A DNA stretch of 64,000 nucleotides from Okeania sp. SIO1I7 (lineage in GTDB: Bacteria > Cyanobacteriota > Cyanobacteriia > Cyanobacteriales > Microcoleaceae): contig JAAHGF010000014.1 in the NCBI GenBank assembly GCA_010672585.1, forward strand, positions 44,656 through 108,655. Direction: 5' to 3'. Shown here one piece after another: positions 8,856-17,203 of the stretch. The notes below the pieces were generated by a model. It worked only from the letters and a program-made list of their open reading frames with translations. It ran no database searches and was not told the DNA's origin. How positions within the stretch are numbered: position 1 is the first letter of the stretch; every line of letters starts with the position of its first letter. The translations under genes were made by a program, and so were the position numbers.

Positions 8856-10355
8856 TTACAAAGAGACTTGAACATCAACGACCAAATCGCCAATTCCTAG
8901 AGCGCGAATTGTCACATCATCTCCGCTACCTAGTCCAGTATCTTTGAAGGTGACATAAGTTGTTAATTCCGAACCAGGAACAACATTTTCAAAGTAGTCC
9001 GGTTCGATGCTTTGTACATAACCGTACTCATCATCTACGGCCACAACAGTCACAGTTTGGTTTAATATCTCTATTGCTTCCAGTACAGCTTCTACCAAAT
9101 TTGAACTGTCAGGCTCTAGTTCGACTACAGCTCCTACCCCTAACTGACTCACCAAGTCATTATAGGTGGGTATGAAATCTCTGGTTACTAGGAATATGGG
9201 AAGGATATTAGCATTATTAATTGCGTCCTTCGTTTGGGCCACAGAAGGATAGTCTTCTGCCTCATCCAGAACTGTATCTCCATTATTTGGCGTACCTTCT
9301 GGATAATCCCCTGCTTTCTTGTAAGCGTCATCTGTAGAGATAATAGCAATCCGACGAGTCTCATCTCGGAATCCTAATTCGCCATCAGCCCGTAAACCAA
9401 CTTGCATCAGAGCTGACAAGGATGACTCGGGGTAGTCATATCCTCCTCCAAGAGTGGCTAACCCTGCAACTGCTTCCTCAAATACGCTACTGTCACTCGT
9501 CAGAGGCAACTCCGTCTTGTACACATAATAATCAGGAGTTCCATAAATCTTCTTGTCTGTGAAACTTGCCAGACCGAAGTTTGTATCCGGCTGGACAGCT
9601 TTCAATTCTGTCACTAAGTCAGGAATCACTGTCTTGAGAGTTGGCAAATCATCTGAGAAGGAACTGGTCAAGTCTTGGGTGAGGATTAAATCCACAGGCA
9701 GTTCCCCTGCATCTTCTGGAATCGGAATTGTGACTGGCATCACAAATGTTCCATCGGGAGGAATGATAATCGTACAATCATCATCCCCCAAATCACAATT
9801 GAGAATTTCTAGGCCAATCGCGTCAATTAAGGAACCAAGACCATCAGGTGTCTCGTTGAGATTATCAAAGCTAATGCGAGTTTCAGTGCCAGTTGCTTTA
9901 ACGCCATAGCTATAATCCTGCCAATCGCTTTTAGATAAACCTTCCCCATTTGCCTCCAGTTCAGCAATCCTGGTATTTCCCCAATGGACGTTCAGCTTGT
10001 TTTCTGGGTTGTCTGGACGGGGGCTGAATCCAAAGGTTAATCTGTAAGTCTTATCTGCCTCAGTGGGAACATCCTGATAGATTTGAGTTACTTGATTTAA
10101 ACTATCGAGTTCCACATATTGTTTCCCATCTTTGGCATTGCTCGTTCCAAAGATATCGCGGTCTATTTCCATCAAGAAACCCTTGGACAGTTTCCAGCCA
10201 TTAAATGAAGTTTCGTAAGTTAGTGCTGTGTCGATCACTGGATCTTCAAAGCTGCCATTAAATACTAAGTTATCGGCAGCGGCCGATGATGGACTGATAT
10301 TCAGGCAGGTAAATGCCAGTAGAACTGACATCACCCAAGGTAATATTCGTTTCAT
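8856..10355 (-). CDS. Secreted integrin-beta-like protein, tandem paralogue
   Basis: 499 residues, same plan as the gene at 6455-7981 with an identical signal peptide core. DUF642-like domain about 30-185; hybrid/beta-I head about 190-499. MIDAS D228-T230-S232, E310 and D342; ADMIDAS D235-D236; SyMBS-type D267, D307 and P309. FGLASFTDK closely resembles integrin beta (IGFGSFVDK), and PIFLVTRDFIPTYNDLV resembles the integrin IFAVT segment. The 3' flanks of both genes share CACGCTCCGCGATCGCTC, so the duplication included gene, promoter block and tail. No membrane anchor or sorting signal seen. Confidence 0.85.
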   Translation of the reverse strand: MKRILPWVMSVLLAFTCLNISPSSAAADNLVFNGSFEDPVIDTALTYETSFNGWKLSKGFLMEIDRDIFGTSNAKDGKQYVELDSLNQVTQIYQDVPTEADKTYRLTFGFSPRPDNPENKLNVHWGNTRIAELEANGEGLSKSDWQDYSYGVKATGTETRISFDNLNETPDGLGSLIDAIGLEILNCDLGDDDCTIIIPPDGTFVMPVTIPIPEDAGELPVDLILTQDLTSSFSDDLPTLKTVIPDLVTELKAVQPDTNFGLASFTDKKIYGTPDYYVYKTELPLTSDSSVFEEAVAGLATLGGGYDYPESSLSALMQVGLRADGELGFRDETRRIAIISTDDAYKKAGDYPEGTPNNGDTVLDEAEDYPSVAQTKDAINNANILPIFLVTRDFIPTYNDLVSQLGVGAVVELEPDSSNLVEAVLEAIEILNQTVTVVAVDDEYGYVQSIEPDYFENVVPGSELTTYVTFKDTGLGSGDDVTIRALGIGDLVVDVQVSL

Positions 10356-10482
10356 GTCTGATGAGATGAGTTGTGGAACAGTTTTCAGTTTCCAGCGTAA
10401 CTTCAGAAAAGCTAAGTGTCAATACCGATACAGATTTTTTTTCACTGTGTTGTCGCTGTAGCAGTAATTTGAGACAAAAAAA
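10356..10482 (-). promoter_or_regulatory. Conserved upstream block of the paralogue family (copy 2)
   Basis: Near-identical to the blocks at 7982 and 12902, with TTGACA on the minus strand at 10422-10417. Bases 10483-10703 beyond it contain HIP1 hairpins (GGCGATCGCCA type) but no gene. Confidence 0.45.
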
Positions 10483-10703
10483 TTAACCACGATCAACCTG
10501 TCAAATTCGACTGAGGGAGAGAGCGGTCGCGTTTTGGAAGTTGGACTTGAGGCCAGGGGCGATCGCCACTGCGGCACTTAAGAATGGCGATCGCTTTTCT
10601 ATAGAATCCCCAATCGTATCTTTGCAGGGGGTATGTACTTTTGGTGGGAGTCCTCAGTCCTCACAAGTTGTGGAAATTCAGGAACGAGAATATGGAAAAA
10701 AAG

Positions 10704-11110
10704 GGCGTTGCTGATTTTGGGTATGATGCAAGCCCCCCTAACCCCCCAATTTTGGGGGGAATAAAACTCTAAAAGTCCCCCGATTTTATCCCCCTCCCGT
10801 CCCCCGATTTTATCCCCCTCCCGTCCCCCGATTTTATCCCCCTCCCGTCCCCCTTAGAAAGGGGGAAGCCAGAGGATGCTTCGCTTTTGAAAGATGGGGA
10901 AGCCAGAGGATGCTTCGCTTTTGAAAGATGGGGAAGCCAGAGGATGCTTCGCTTTTGAAAGATGGGGAAGCCAGAGGATGCTTCGCTTTTGAAAGATGGG
11001 GAAGCCAGAGGATGCTTCGCTTTTGAAAGATGGGAAAGCCAGAGGATGCTTCGCTTTTGAAAGATGGGAAAGCCAGAGGATGCTTCGCTTTTGAAAGATG
11101 GGGAAGCCAT
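10704..11110. repeat. Family D element with two internal tandem arrays
   Basis: Begins GGCGTTGCTGATTTTGGGTATG and shares TTTTGGGGGGAATAAAACTC with the copies at 22924 and 27243. It then expands into three 24-bp units (10777-10848) and seven 34-bp units starting at 10865, 10899, 10933, 10967, 11001, 11035 and 11069 (core AGCCAGAGGATGCTTCGC). The right terminal repeat is missing. It sits in the pseudogene that follows. Confidence 0.85.
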
Positions 11111-11521
11111 AAGTACCGAAACTATCGGGTGTTTCGTTGAGATTATCAAAGCTCAGACGAGTGGTAGCACTTGTGGCTTCGAGGTCGTAGGTTTAACGAA
11201 GTCAGCAGCCAGCAGTTAACCCACCCCTAACCCCTCCCAGGAGGGGAAGTAGAGGATTTGAGCAACTATCCAAAAATATTGCGCCTTAAAAGGCGGGGTT
11301 GCGCGACCCATATTATTTTGATTAACCTCCCACTCAGTCTTAGAAAGACCTTCACCACTTTTCTCCTCTTGGGAGACTAAAGTATCTCCCCAAAACACGT
11401 TCAGCTTATTTTCTGAAACGTCAGGACGTGGCGAGAATGCAAAGGTGAATTTGTAACTGTCCAGTTCTACATATTCCTCCCCATCTTTAGCATTGCTTGC
11501 TAATAAAACTATAGGAAGCAA
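11104..11521 (-). pseudogene. Wrecked fourth member of the paralogue family
   Basis: Reading the minus strand from 11500, SNAKDGEEYVELDS joins directly to KFTFAFSPRPDVSENKLNVFWGD, so the segment equivalent to QVTQIYQDVPTEADKTY is deleted. After GLSKTEWEVN the frame is broken by a family F repeat (11196-11325). The DUF642-like fold then resumes at 11195 (ATSATTRLSFDN...ETPDSFGTY) and ends at the family D insertion. The signal peptide and all C-terminal domains are gone. It abuts the intact paralogue ending at 11522. Confidence 0.9.
11196..11325. repeat. Family F dispersed repeat inserted in the pseudogene
   Basis: Contains CCCCTCCCAGGAGGGG, GGCGGGGTTGCGCGACCC and the TTTAACGAAGTCAGCAG flank. 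Related copies lie near 31905-31985 and, inverted, at 41335-41438. Confidence 0.65.
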
Positions 11522-12901
11522 TTAGCTTGCAGGAGCAGCTTGGAGTTCCCCACTTCCCTCGATCGTCAAGATGTTGACATCTTCCGTAGTGTGATCGGTT
11601 TCTGGATCTAAACTGGTCTCTTCCTCTATTTTGATTTCAACACCGTTATTCGTTAAGTTTTGATACCGCAGTCCAGCACTATCTGCACCGTTGTACGTGG
11701 CGATGGCCGCAATCAACTGTGGCCCTTGATCATAACCGCTCAAGCCAATATTGACAAAATTTTCATCAATACCGCTGACAATTTGAGCTTGATACTTATG
11801 ACCTGACCAATTGCCGGCATCACTTGCTTCAATAGCTAACCAACCAATGGTTTCCTCAGTGTGACCATCAGTTTTGATCTCCTCTTCTTGCATGGCCACT
11901 TGGAAGCTATCAGTAGTGGCTGGTTGTTGGCGAGTGTAAACAAAATCAGGGCCGTTGCTGGTCTGTAGCTCTGTAAATACTACTGGAGAAGCACCAAACT
12001 CGCTGCTGAAGTTCACTGTATCGAAACTGCTACTGCCCAAGTTCGAGCCAACGGTTGTTGATGTATCATGGACTCCCACTTCCAGAACAGTGCCATCATC
12101 AAGTTTCCATTGTCCAGCTTCTAGGACTATGAAACTGAGGGTTTCTGTTGTATGGGTGCCATCAAAATTACTAGGTTCCTGCAGTCGGACATCAAAGCTA
12201 TTGCTGGTGATGTTGCTCAAGCGTACTGCTACAGGGTCTGCGCCGAGGAAGGAAGGAGGTAAGGCTAAGACGACTGGAGCAGTAAAGTTATGGCTGAGAC
12301 TAACCGTTTGTATTTCATGGTTCAGGTTGGAAATACGGCCAAATTCGCCAATGACTGCAAGAGACTTCTCCACCACGCTTACTGCATCAATATAGCTACC
12401 CATACCATCTGATATCTCATCAAGATTGTCAAAGCTCAGACGAGTGCTGGTGCTAGTGGCTTTGAGATCGTAGGTATAAGTTTCCCATTCAGTATCCGCT
12501 GCTGTTTTACTGAGATTGGCAACTACGCTATCTCCCCAACCTACATTCAGCTTGCTCTCAGGAGTGTTAGGGTTACCCTTAAATGCAAAGGTAAGTTTAT
12601 AGGTCTTACCCGCTTCAGTGGGAATATCCTGATAAATTCCAGTCACACTATAACTGTCCATTTCCACAAGCTGTGACCCCTCAAAGGGCTTGCTTACCCA
12701 TTTACTATCAATTTCAATTACCAGTCCATCAGATAAATCCCACCCTTCAATTGAATGTTTGAAATCGACAAATTCGACTTCGGGTGTTTCAAAGCTGCCA
12801 TTGACTACTATATTATCGGCAGCGATCGCTGATGAAGGACTGATATTCAAAAAGGTAAATGCCAGTAGCACTGACATCATCCACGTTAATATTCGTTTCA
12901 T
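11522..12901 (-). CDS. Secreted DUF642-like protein with a duplicated lectin-like C-terminus
   Basis: 459 residues. The signal peptide (1-28) and DUF642-like domain (about 30-180) are paralogous to those at 6455 and 8856. From about 185 the protein is unrelated to them: no beta-I domain, but two copies of a roughly 115-residue module (NFTAPVVLALPPSFLGADPV...FDVRLQEPSNFDGTHTTETL and FGASPVVFTELQTSNGPD...FQVAMQEEEIKTDGHTEETI), plus a third partial copy (GPQLIAAIATYNGADSAGLR...VEIKIEEETSLDPETDHTTE). The spacing resembles H-type lectin-like repeats, but that is tentative. It shows C-terminal domain exchange behind a constant secretion and anchor module. Confidence 0.8.
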   Translation of the reverse strand: MKRILTWMMSVLLAFTFLNISPSSAIAADNIVVNGSFETPEVEFVDFKHSIEGWDLSDGLVIEIDSKWVSKPFEGSQLVEMDSYSVTGIYQDIPTEAGKTYKLTFAFKGNPNTPESKLNVGWGDSVVANLSKTAADTEWETYTYDLKATSTSTRLSFDNLDEISDGMGSYIDAVSVVEKSLAVIGEFGRISNLNHEIQTVSLSHNFTAPVVLALPPSFLGADPVAVRLSNITSNSFDVRLQEPSNFDGTHTTETLSFIVLEAGQWKLDDGTVLEVGVHDTSTTVGSNLGSSSFDTVNFSSEFGASPVVFTELQTSNGPDFVYTRQQPATTDSFQVAMQEEEIKTDGHTEETIGWLAIEASDAGNWSGHKYQAQIVSGIDENFVNIGLSGYDQGPQLIAAIATYNGADSAGLRYQNLTNNGVEIKIEEETSLDPETDHTTEDVNILTIEGSGELQAAPAS

Positions 12902-13030
12902 AGTTGATGAGATGAGTTATCAAACAGTTTTCAGTTTCCAGCGTAACTTTAGAAAAAGCTCTGTGTCAATACCGATACACATTTTTTTTCACTTTGTTGT
13001 CCCTGTAGCAGTAATTTGAGACAAAAAAAT
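12902..13030 (-). promoter_or_regulatory. Conserved upstream block of the paralogue family (copy 3)
   Basis: Third copy of the shared promoter-proximal block; TTGACA on the minus strand at 12969-12964. Conservation across three genes with divergent 3' parts suggests co-regulation. Confidence 0.45.
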
Positions 13031-13064
13031 CAACCGCGATCAACTTTTTGTCAACTAAGGAGAT

Positions 13065-14132
13065 CTAGACAACATATTCGGCATAAATCAAGCCCCAACC
13101 ATGCAGCATCTCGCCATCTAGCAAGAGCTTCACCTCCACATTACCGCTCACCTCCTCAATAAAACTATATTGACACGCTCTGTTGTCCGCCACCACCAAT
13201 TCCATGGCACTATCAAAATTCACGGCCACCGACAAACTATCGCGTTCATCTGCTGCCTCTACTCGCAAACTCTCTGGCATGGGCACACTGCGATGGGCAA
13301 ACACACTGGCCATAACACCCGGCAACCGGATCGGTAACACCCCGGTCGCAGACCATTCCCAATCGATCGCCAGAGTTGACCCAAGAAAAATCTTCCGCAA
13401 CTGATTCCCCAAATAAACAAATATATAGGACAACCCCCACTCAGAATGGTCTCTGTTAGTACGTCTATCTAAAACCAGAGTTAAAGTTCTACCATCGGCA
13501 CAAGTTGCAAAAGCGACAAACCACTCCCAACCAATATCCTCCCCCCAACGAAATCTACCGAAGTTGCGGTCATGGTAGCAAAACCAATCTTGACGGATGG
13601 GAAATTTGGTGTCCCCAACAGACAACTCCCCGGCCACTTGCAAACCAGGTACCAAACCCCAACCAATAAAACCGCTACCGAAAGGAGATTCTTCTGTTAC
13701 TAGCAGTGGTGTGGCCTCCGCAGAAGCTGTAAAGGCGATCGCCAACCCAGACTCTTCATCTCGTACTGCTACTTGTGAATTTCTACCATCTATTTCCAAA
13801 GAAACATTCTGACCCTGCAACCGCAAGGGTTCGCGACTCACCGTTCCCGCTACCCATCTCTGGGGGTAGGCAGTGCCGAATGTTGCCAAATTATTTTCCT
13901 GATGAAGTTCAGCGGTCAGAAATTCCTTCGGTATAGTGGCAATAAAACTTAATTGTAGTTCGCCCCCAGTAAGTCTACCACTGAGAGTTAAATTCACCAA
14001 AACTCTCACCCCACTTTTGGGCTCCATTAAAATAAAATGATACCAGTCTTTCCAGTCTAAAGGTGCTAATTCGTCATTAGTAGGAATGCGTAACTGTTCT
14101 ACACTAGCTAATGTTCGTTCATCCATAGTCAT
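13065..14132 (-). CDS. CrtC/AttH-like lipocalin-fold protein
   Basis: 355 residues. The segment WFCYHDRNFGRFRWGEDIGWEW (about 180-201) and the preceding GFIGWGLVPGLQVAGELSVG match the double-lipocalin fold of carotenoid 1,2-hydratase (CrtC), AttH and related proteins, where the HDxNWG-type loop lines the ligand cavity. No signal peptide. Family members bind or hydrate isoprenoid or lipid substrates; the substrate here is unknown. It lies with polyprenyl synthase, SCP2-like and glycosyltransferase genes, which supports an isoprenoid role. Start ATG at 14132; an in-frame ATG lies two codons later. Confidence 0.6.
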   Translation of the reverse strand: MTMDERTLASVEQLRIPTNDELAPLDWKDWYHFILMEPKSGVRVLVNLTLSGRLTGGELQLSFIATIPKEFLTAELHQENNLATFGTAYPQRWVAGTVSREPLRLQGQNVSLEIDGRNSQVAVRDEESGLAIAFTASAEATPLLVTEESPFGSGFIGWGLVPGLQVAGELSVGDTKFPIRQDWFCYHDRNFGRFRWGEDIGWEWFVAFATCADGRTLTLVLDRRTNRDHSEWGLSYIFVYLGNQLRKIFLGSTLAIDWEWSATGVLPIRLPGVMASVFAHRSVPMPESLRVEAADERDSLSVAVNFDSAMELVVADNRACQYSFIEEVSGNVEVKLLLDGEMLHGWGLIYAEYVV

Positions 14133-14206
14133 TTCATTTATCAGTTAGATCAAATCCGGTTAAAAAAAAGTTATAGATTGGTTAAGTACTTTAGGAGTCA
14201 GGAGTC

Positions 14207-14312
14207 ATATCATGTCCGGTTGAATAATTAGACTTTAGTGAAAGGAAGGCAGAAGGGTTTCTTCCAATTTTAACCTAATTCTATACACAAACGATACTAC
14301 CGGACATAATAT
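14207..14312. repeat. Family A element plus lone A and B ends nearby
   Basis: ATATCATGTCCGG ... CCGGACATAATAT over 106 bp. A lone family B end (ATCAAATCCGG) lies at 14152 and a further family A left end at 14403. The remainder to 14725 has T/C-rich runs and a CTTCCGGAGCTGTTGC direct duplication (about 14475-14515), no gene. Confidence 0.6.
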
Positions 14313-14725
14313 CAGGAGGAGAGAGAATCCGGTTATGTTATACCAGATATCAAAAGTCTTGCTACATCTCCTTGAGAGTAGGGAGTAGGGTTCAAAGGCA
14401 TAATATCATGTCCGCTGGTATTGTTTGTGTAAACTCAAGAGTGAATATCTAAGTTTTTTTTCTTGCTCTTAAGTATTCCTGCCTTCCGGAGCTGTTGCCT
14501 TCCGGAGCTGTTGCCTACCTTTGTAAAATTATTGGACTTCTTAAAAACTTCCTGCTTCTCTCTTCCCTTCTAGCATCTGCTTTTTGCCTCCTGCCTTAAA
14601 GTCGCCCATTTTTTTCACGAATCATTTGATATTGCTATATATAGTATATGTTTATAATTCTCTAATTACTTCAATCTCCTCCACTCCTCCACTCCCCCAC
14701 TCCTCCACTCCCCTAATTCTCCTGG

Positions 14726-16255
14726 TCAAAGTTGAATAGATTTAGATTCCCCAATTATATCTTCAACAGCAGTTTGGGGTTTGGGGGGCCGAGTTATAGG
14801 TTCTGGTGCTAAAGTAGCGATCGCTTCTAATATGGCTGCTATTCTGGGGGACATAACTGCCAACCCTAAAATAATCGCTTCAAACCAGAGATCGCCATTT
14901 ATTCCGAGTTCGGCGCTCAAAGCTTCCCTAGCGGAATTATTGGGAACTGAGCTTTGGATATTGCTGTTGTATGGCAACAAACTCCACAACCACAATTCCC
15001 AAAAAGTGAACATTCCTCCCATTCCTGTTGTCGCACCAATGGAATTAGCAAAAGCAGTAGCAGACGACTGACTAATTTGTAACCACCGAAGCACTTTTGC
15101 CGATGCTAAAGCCACTACACCATTTTTAAAGAAGCGAGTCCGACTTAGGCGATCGCTTAATTGCTTTCCCGCTGCACTTCCAGCATACTCGTTTCCTACT
15201 TGGGCAAGAATTACCAGCAGTTCTACTACTAACCACCGTACTGGCAAGAAATTTAATCCAGGCAATGCCGTTGCCAAAACATAACCTGCCTCAGCTGCCT
15301 TAGCATCAGCAATAGCTATGGGGGTTACAAGTTCAGCAATAGTGGCCAAAATCTGACCAACACGAGGCGACAACACTGACAACCCCAAGAGAATATTACC
15401 CCACCAGCGGTCGGCATCCATTCCCAATTTAGCAACCATTGCTTCTGCCAAAAATGGTGGAACAAAAATTTGCTTGCCAACCTCCTCTGCTTCCACATCT
15501 GTTTCAACCAAACTCAACAACCATTGTTCCCAGATATAAAGCAATCTTTGAGTTCCCGGTGTCTGACTGCTACCCCCTAAAATAGTATTAGCGATCGTCA
15601 AACTTTCAGATATCCAACCAGGGAGTTGAGCAGAGGTAAGAGCAACTATTCCATTTTGATAAAAAACAGTGTGTTTAAGTTGTTCCAGCAACCTACTACC
15701 AGGTAAAGTTTGAGCATATTCTTCTCCTTTTTGAGCAATAACGATTAAAAGTTCTGCCACCAACCAACGAGTAGGAATTTTATCCAGATCGATAACCCCT
15801 GATATTAAGCCCAAAATACCCGCCATAGTAGTGTCTAAGGTATGAGAAAAGCCAGAATTAGTTTTCCCAGAAACAGGAAAGGTAACAGTAAGGGGAAACT
15901 CTACAACTTGAGGATGAGGTTGCACGACAGGCATAATTTCAATATCAATAGGAATAGCTTCTTCTTGAATGCCAGGAAATCGCAACCAAGTTTTTAACCT
16001 TTGTCCAGGTAACACATCTCCAGGAAGAGAACTTGTCATCATTTGACTAGCATCACTACCCGAAAATAGATAAATGTATGGAGGATCAAGGCTTTGGCTA
16101 CCTGATACAACTAAATCGTCATCTACTACCCAATCATCTAAAGTAGGGCGTAACAATATAGCCTCCTTCATCCAGTTATGAAAAGATATTCGTAGAAGCA
16201 GAGTTGAACCAGGTTGTAGTTGGAATTTAAGTTGCGGGAGTTGCAATAATATCAT
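14726..16255 (-). CDS. Unknown protein with an internal duplication
   Basis: 509 residues, no recognised family. Residues about 1-130 look like a beta-rich domain (PGQRLKTWLRFPG...DIEIMPVVQP). Two homologous helical halves follow, each with the signature (I/V)RWLV(A/V)ELL(I/V)(I/V)(I/L)AQ.G.EYA...FF/VF.NG(V/I)VAL(T/A)SA, then a WE.WL.SL and a LSPR(V/I)..IL element. No signal peptide. The annotated ATG lies in a family A terminal repeat (ACATGATATTATTG), so the original start could be a nearby TTG. It lies between the CrtC-like gene and the polyprenyl synthase on the same strand. Confidence 0.65.
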   Translation of the reverse strand: MILLQLPQLKFQLQPGSTLLLRISFHNWMKEAILLRPTLDDWVVDDDLVVSGSQSLDPPYIYLFSGSDASQMMTSSLPGDVLPGQRLKTWLRFPGIQEEAIPIDIEIMPVVQPHPQVVEFPLTVTFPVSGKTNSGFSHTLDTTMAGILGLISGVIDLDKIPTRWLVAELLIVIAQKGEEYAQTLPGSRLLEQLKHTVFYQNGIVALTSAQLPGWISESLTIANTILGGSSQTPGTQRLLYIWEQWLLSLVETDVEAEEVGKQIFVPPFLAEAMVAKLGMDADRWWGNILLGLSVLSPRVGQILATIAELVTPIAIADAKAAEAGYVLATALPGLNFLPVRWLVVELLVILAQVGNEYAGSAAGKQLSDRLSRTRFFKNGVVALASAKVLRWLQISQSSATAFANSIGATTGMGGMFTFWELWLWSLLPYNSNIQSSVPNNSAREALSAELGINGDLWFEAIILGLAVMSPRIAAILEAIATLAPEPITRPPKPQTAVEDIIGESKSIQL

Positions 16256-16494
16256 GTCTGCTTAATTTTTCTTAGGTTGTAGGTGTAAATTGAAAAGGGA
16301 ACACTGGAAACGGAGCAGAAATTTGGGATATTCCTTCAATAGCGCTTGAATAGAACAATTTTTATTAGACTTAACTTCCCTGGCGGGAAGTCCCGCGCTC
16401 TCCCGCAGGGGAGCGGAGGGATGGGAAAGCCAGGGCCAAGATTCGGATACCTTCATAAGCTAAACGTTCATATGCCCTTGACAAGCTAGGTACA
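16256..16494. other. Non-coding stretch after a repeat-derived gene start
   Basis: Upstream side of the gene starting at 16255. Contains a GCGGGAAGTCCCGC palindrome near 16384 and a CTCTCCCGCAGGGGAG inverted repeat just after it. No gene supported. Confidence 0.3.
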
Positions 16495-16625
16495 TTTTGT
16501 TATTGTAATGTCCAACACAGGGGGAGGACATCACCTCTGTCTAAACAGCGGTCAGGGTTTCCCAGACTGAAGAATCCCGCGTTGTCCCGTAAGGGCAACG
16601 TCGGGAGTATGTCAATCATGCGGAT
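16495..16625 (+). mobile_element. Orphan IS200/IS605-type right end (inverted relative to 5600)
   Basis: AACACAGGGGGAGGACATCACC, then AATCCCGCGTTGTCCC / GGGCAACGTCGGGAG stem, ending GTATGTCAA. Reverse complement of the signature at 5600-5700. Confidence 0.6.
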
Positions 16626-16639
16626 ATGGTATAGCTATA

Positions 16640-16871
16640 TGCTTTCCGTTCTACTAAACTTACCCAAACTTATCCATACATGGTTGCATAAGCTTTGGAG
16701 CTAGCTTCCTGCGCGTGCTGACGCAATGCTGCGCAAACACGCTCAGACCACCGACCGCAGTCTGTAACTTATCTTCGAGAGCAGGCTTAAATCCGCTTGG
16801 AACTCAAGCTACTGATACACATAGTTTTTCAGGTTGATAGCAGCATTCAAATCTCTGTCAACTTGAAAACC
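16640..16871 (-). pseudogene. Terminal 20 codons of tnpB with 3' flank
   Basis: Minus-strand codons 16871-16812 read GFQVDRDLNAAINLKNYVYQ with stop at 16809-16811, the extreme C-terminus of TnpB without the 21-bp insert present at 6098. The 3' flank to 16640 matches 5930-6058 and, inverted, 20123-20280, and contains ACGCAATGCTGCGCAAACACG. Confidence 0.75.
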
Positions 16872-17092
16872 CTCCAGAGGAGCTACGCGAATGGAAATGT
16901 TTATAGAACCCATTTGATATCTATTTAAGGAGAGATGGGTAGAGAGGGAGGTGGGGAGTATTTTTCCACCTTTTCCCATATTTCTTACCTCCACCTCCTG
17001 ACTCAGTCCTTCTGACTTCTTTCTTACTCCTGGCAAACAACTGAATCGCTGACAAAGATATGGTCGGGGGTTCTATAGCTATCAGGACTTAC

Positions 17093-17197
17093 GCAAGGAC
17101 TCTACTTATGGCTAGTGCACCATTCGGAGCTTTGCGGAACGCAAATGCCATTCGCCCCTACAGATGGTGCTTTAAAGGTCAATTTGCGTAAGTCCTG
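17093..17197. repeat. Family C inverted-repeat element
   Basis: CAGGACTTACGCA ... TTGCGTAAGTCCTG, 105 bp. The interior (ATGGTGCTTTAAAGG, GCATTCGCCCCTACA) matches the inverted interior of 25499-25615. It ends 7 bp before the stop codon of the adjacent polyprenyl synthase. Confidence 0.85.
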
Positions 17198-17203
17198 GCT
17201 ATA

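Noticed and set aside
10769-11149. 126-residue reading frame on the minus strand
   Set aside because: Encoded entirely by 24-bp and 34-bp tandem repeats inside a family D element; no start context and no protein family.
16262-16456. 64-residue minus-strand reading frame
   Set aside because: No family and no start signal; overlaps palindromic non-coding DNA upstream of the next gene.
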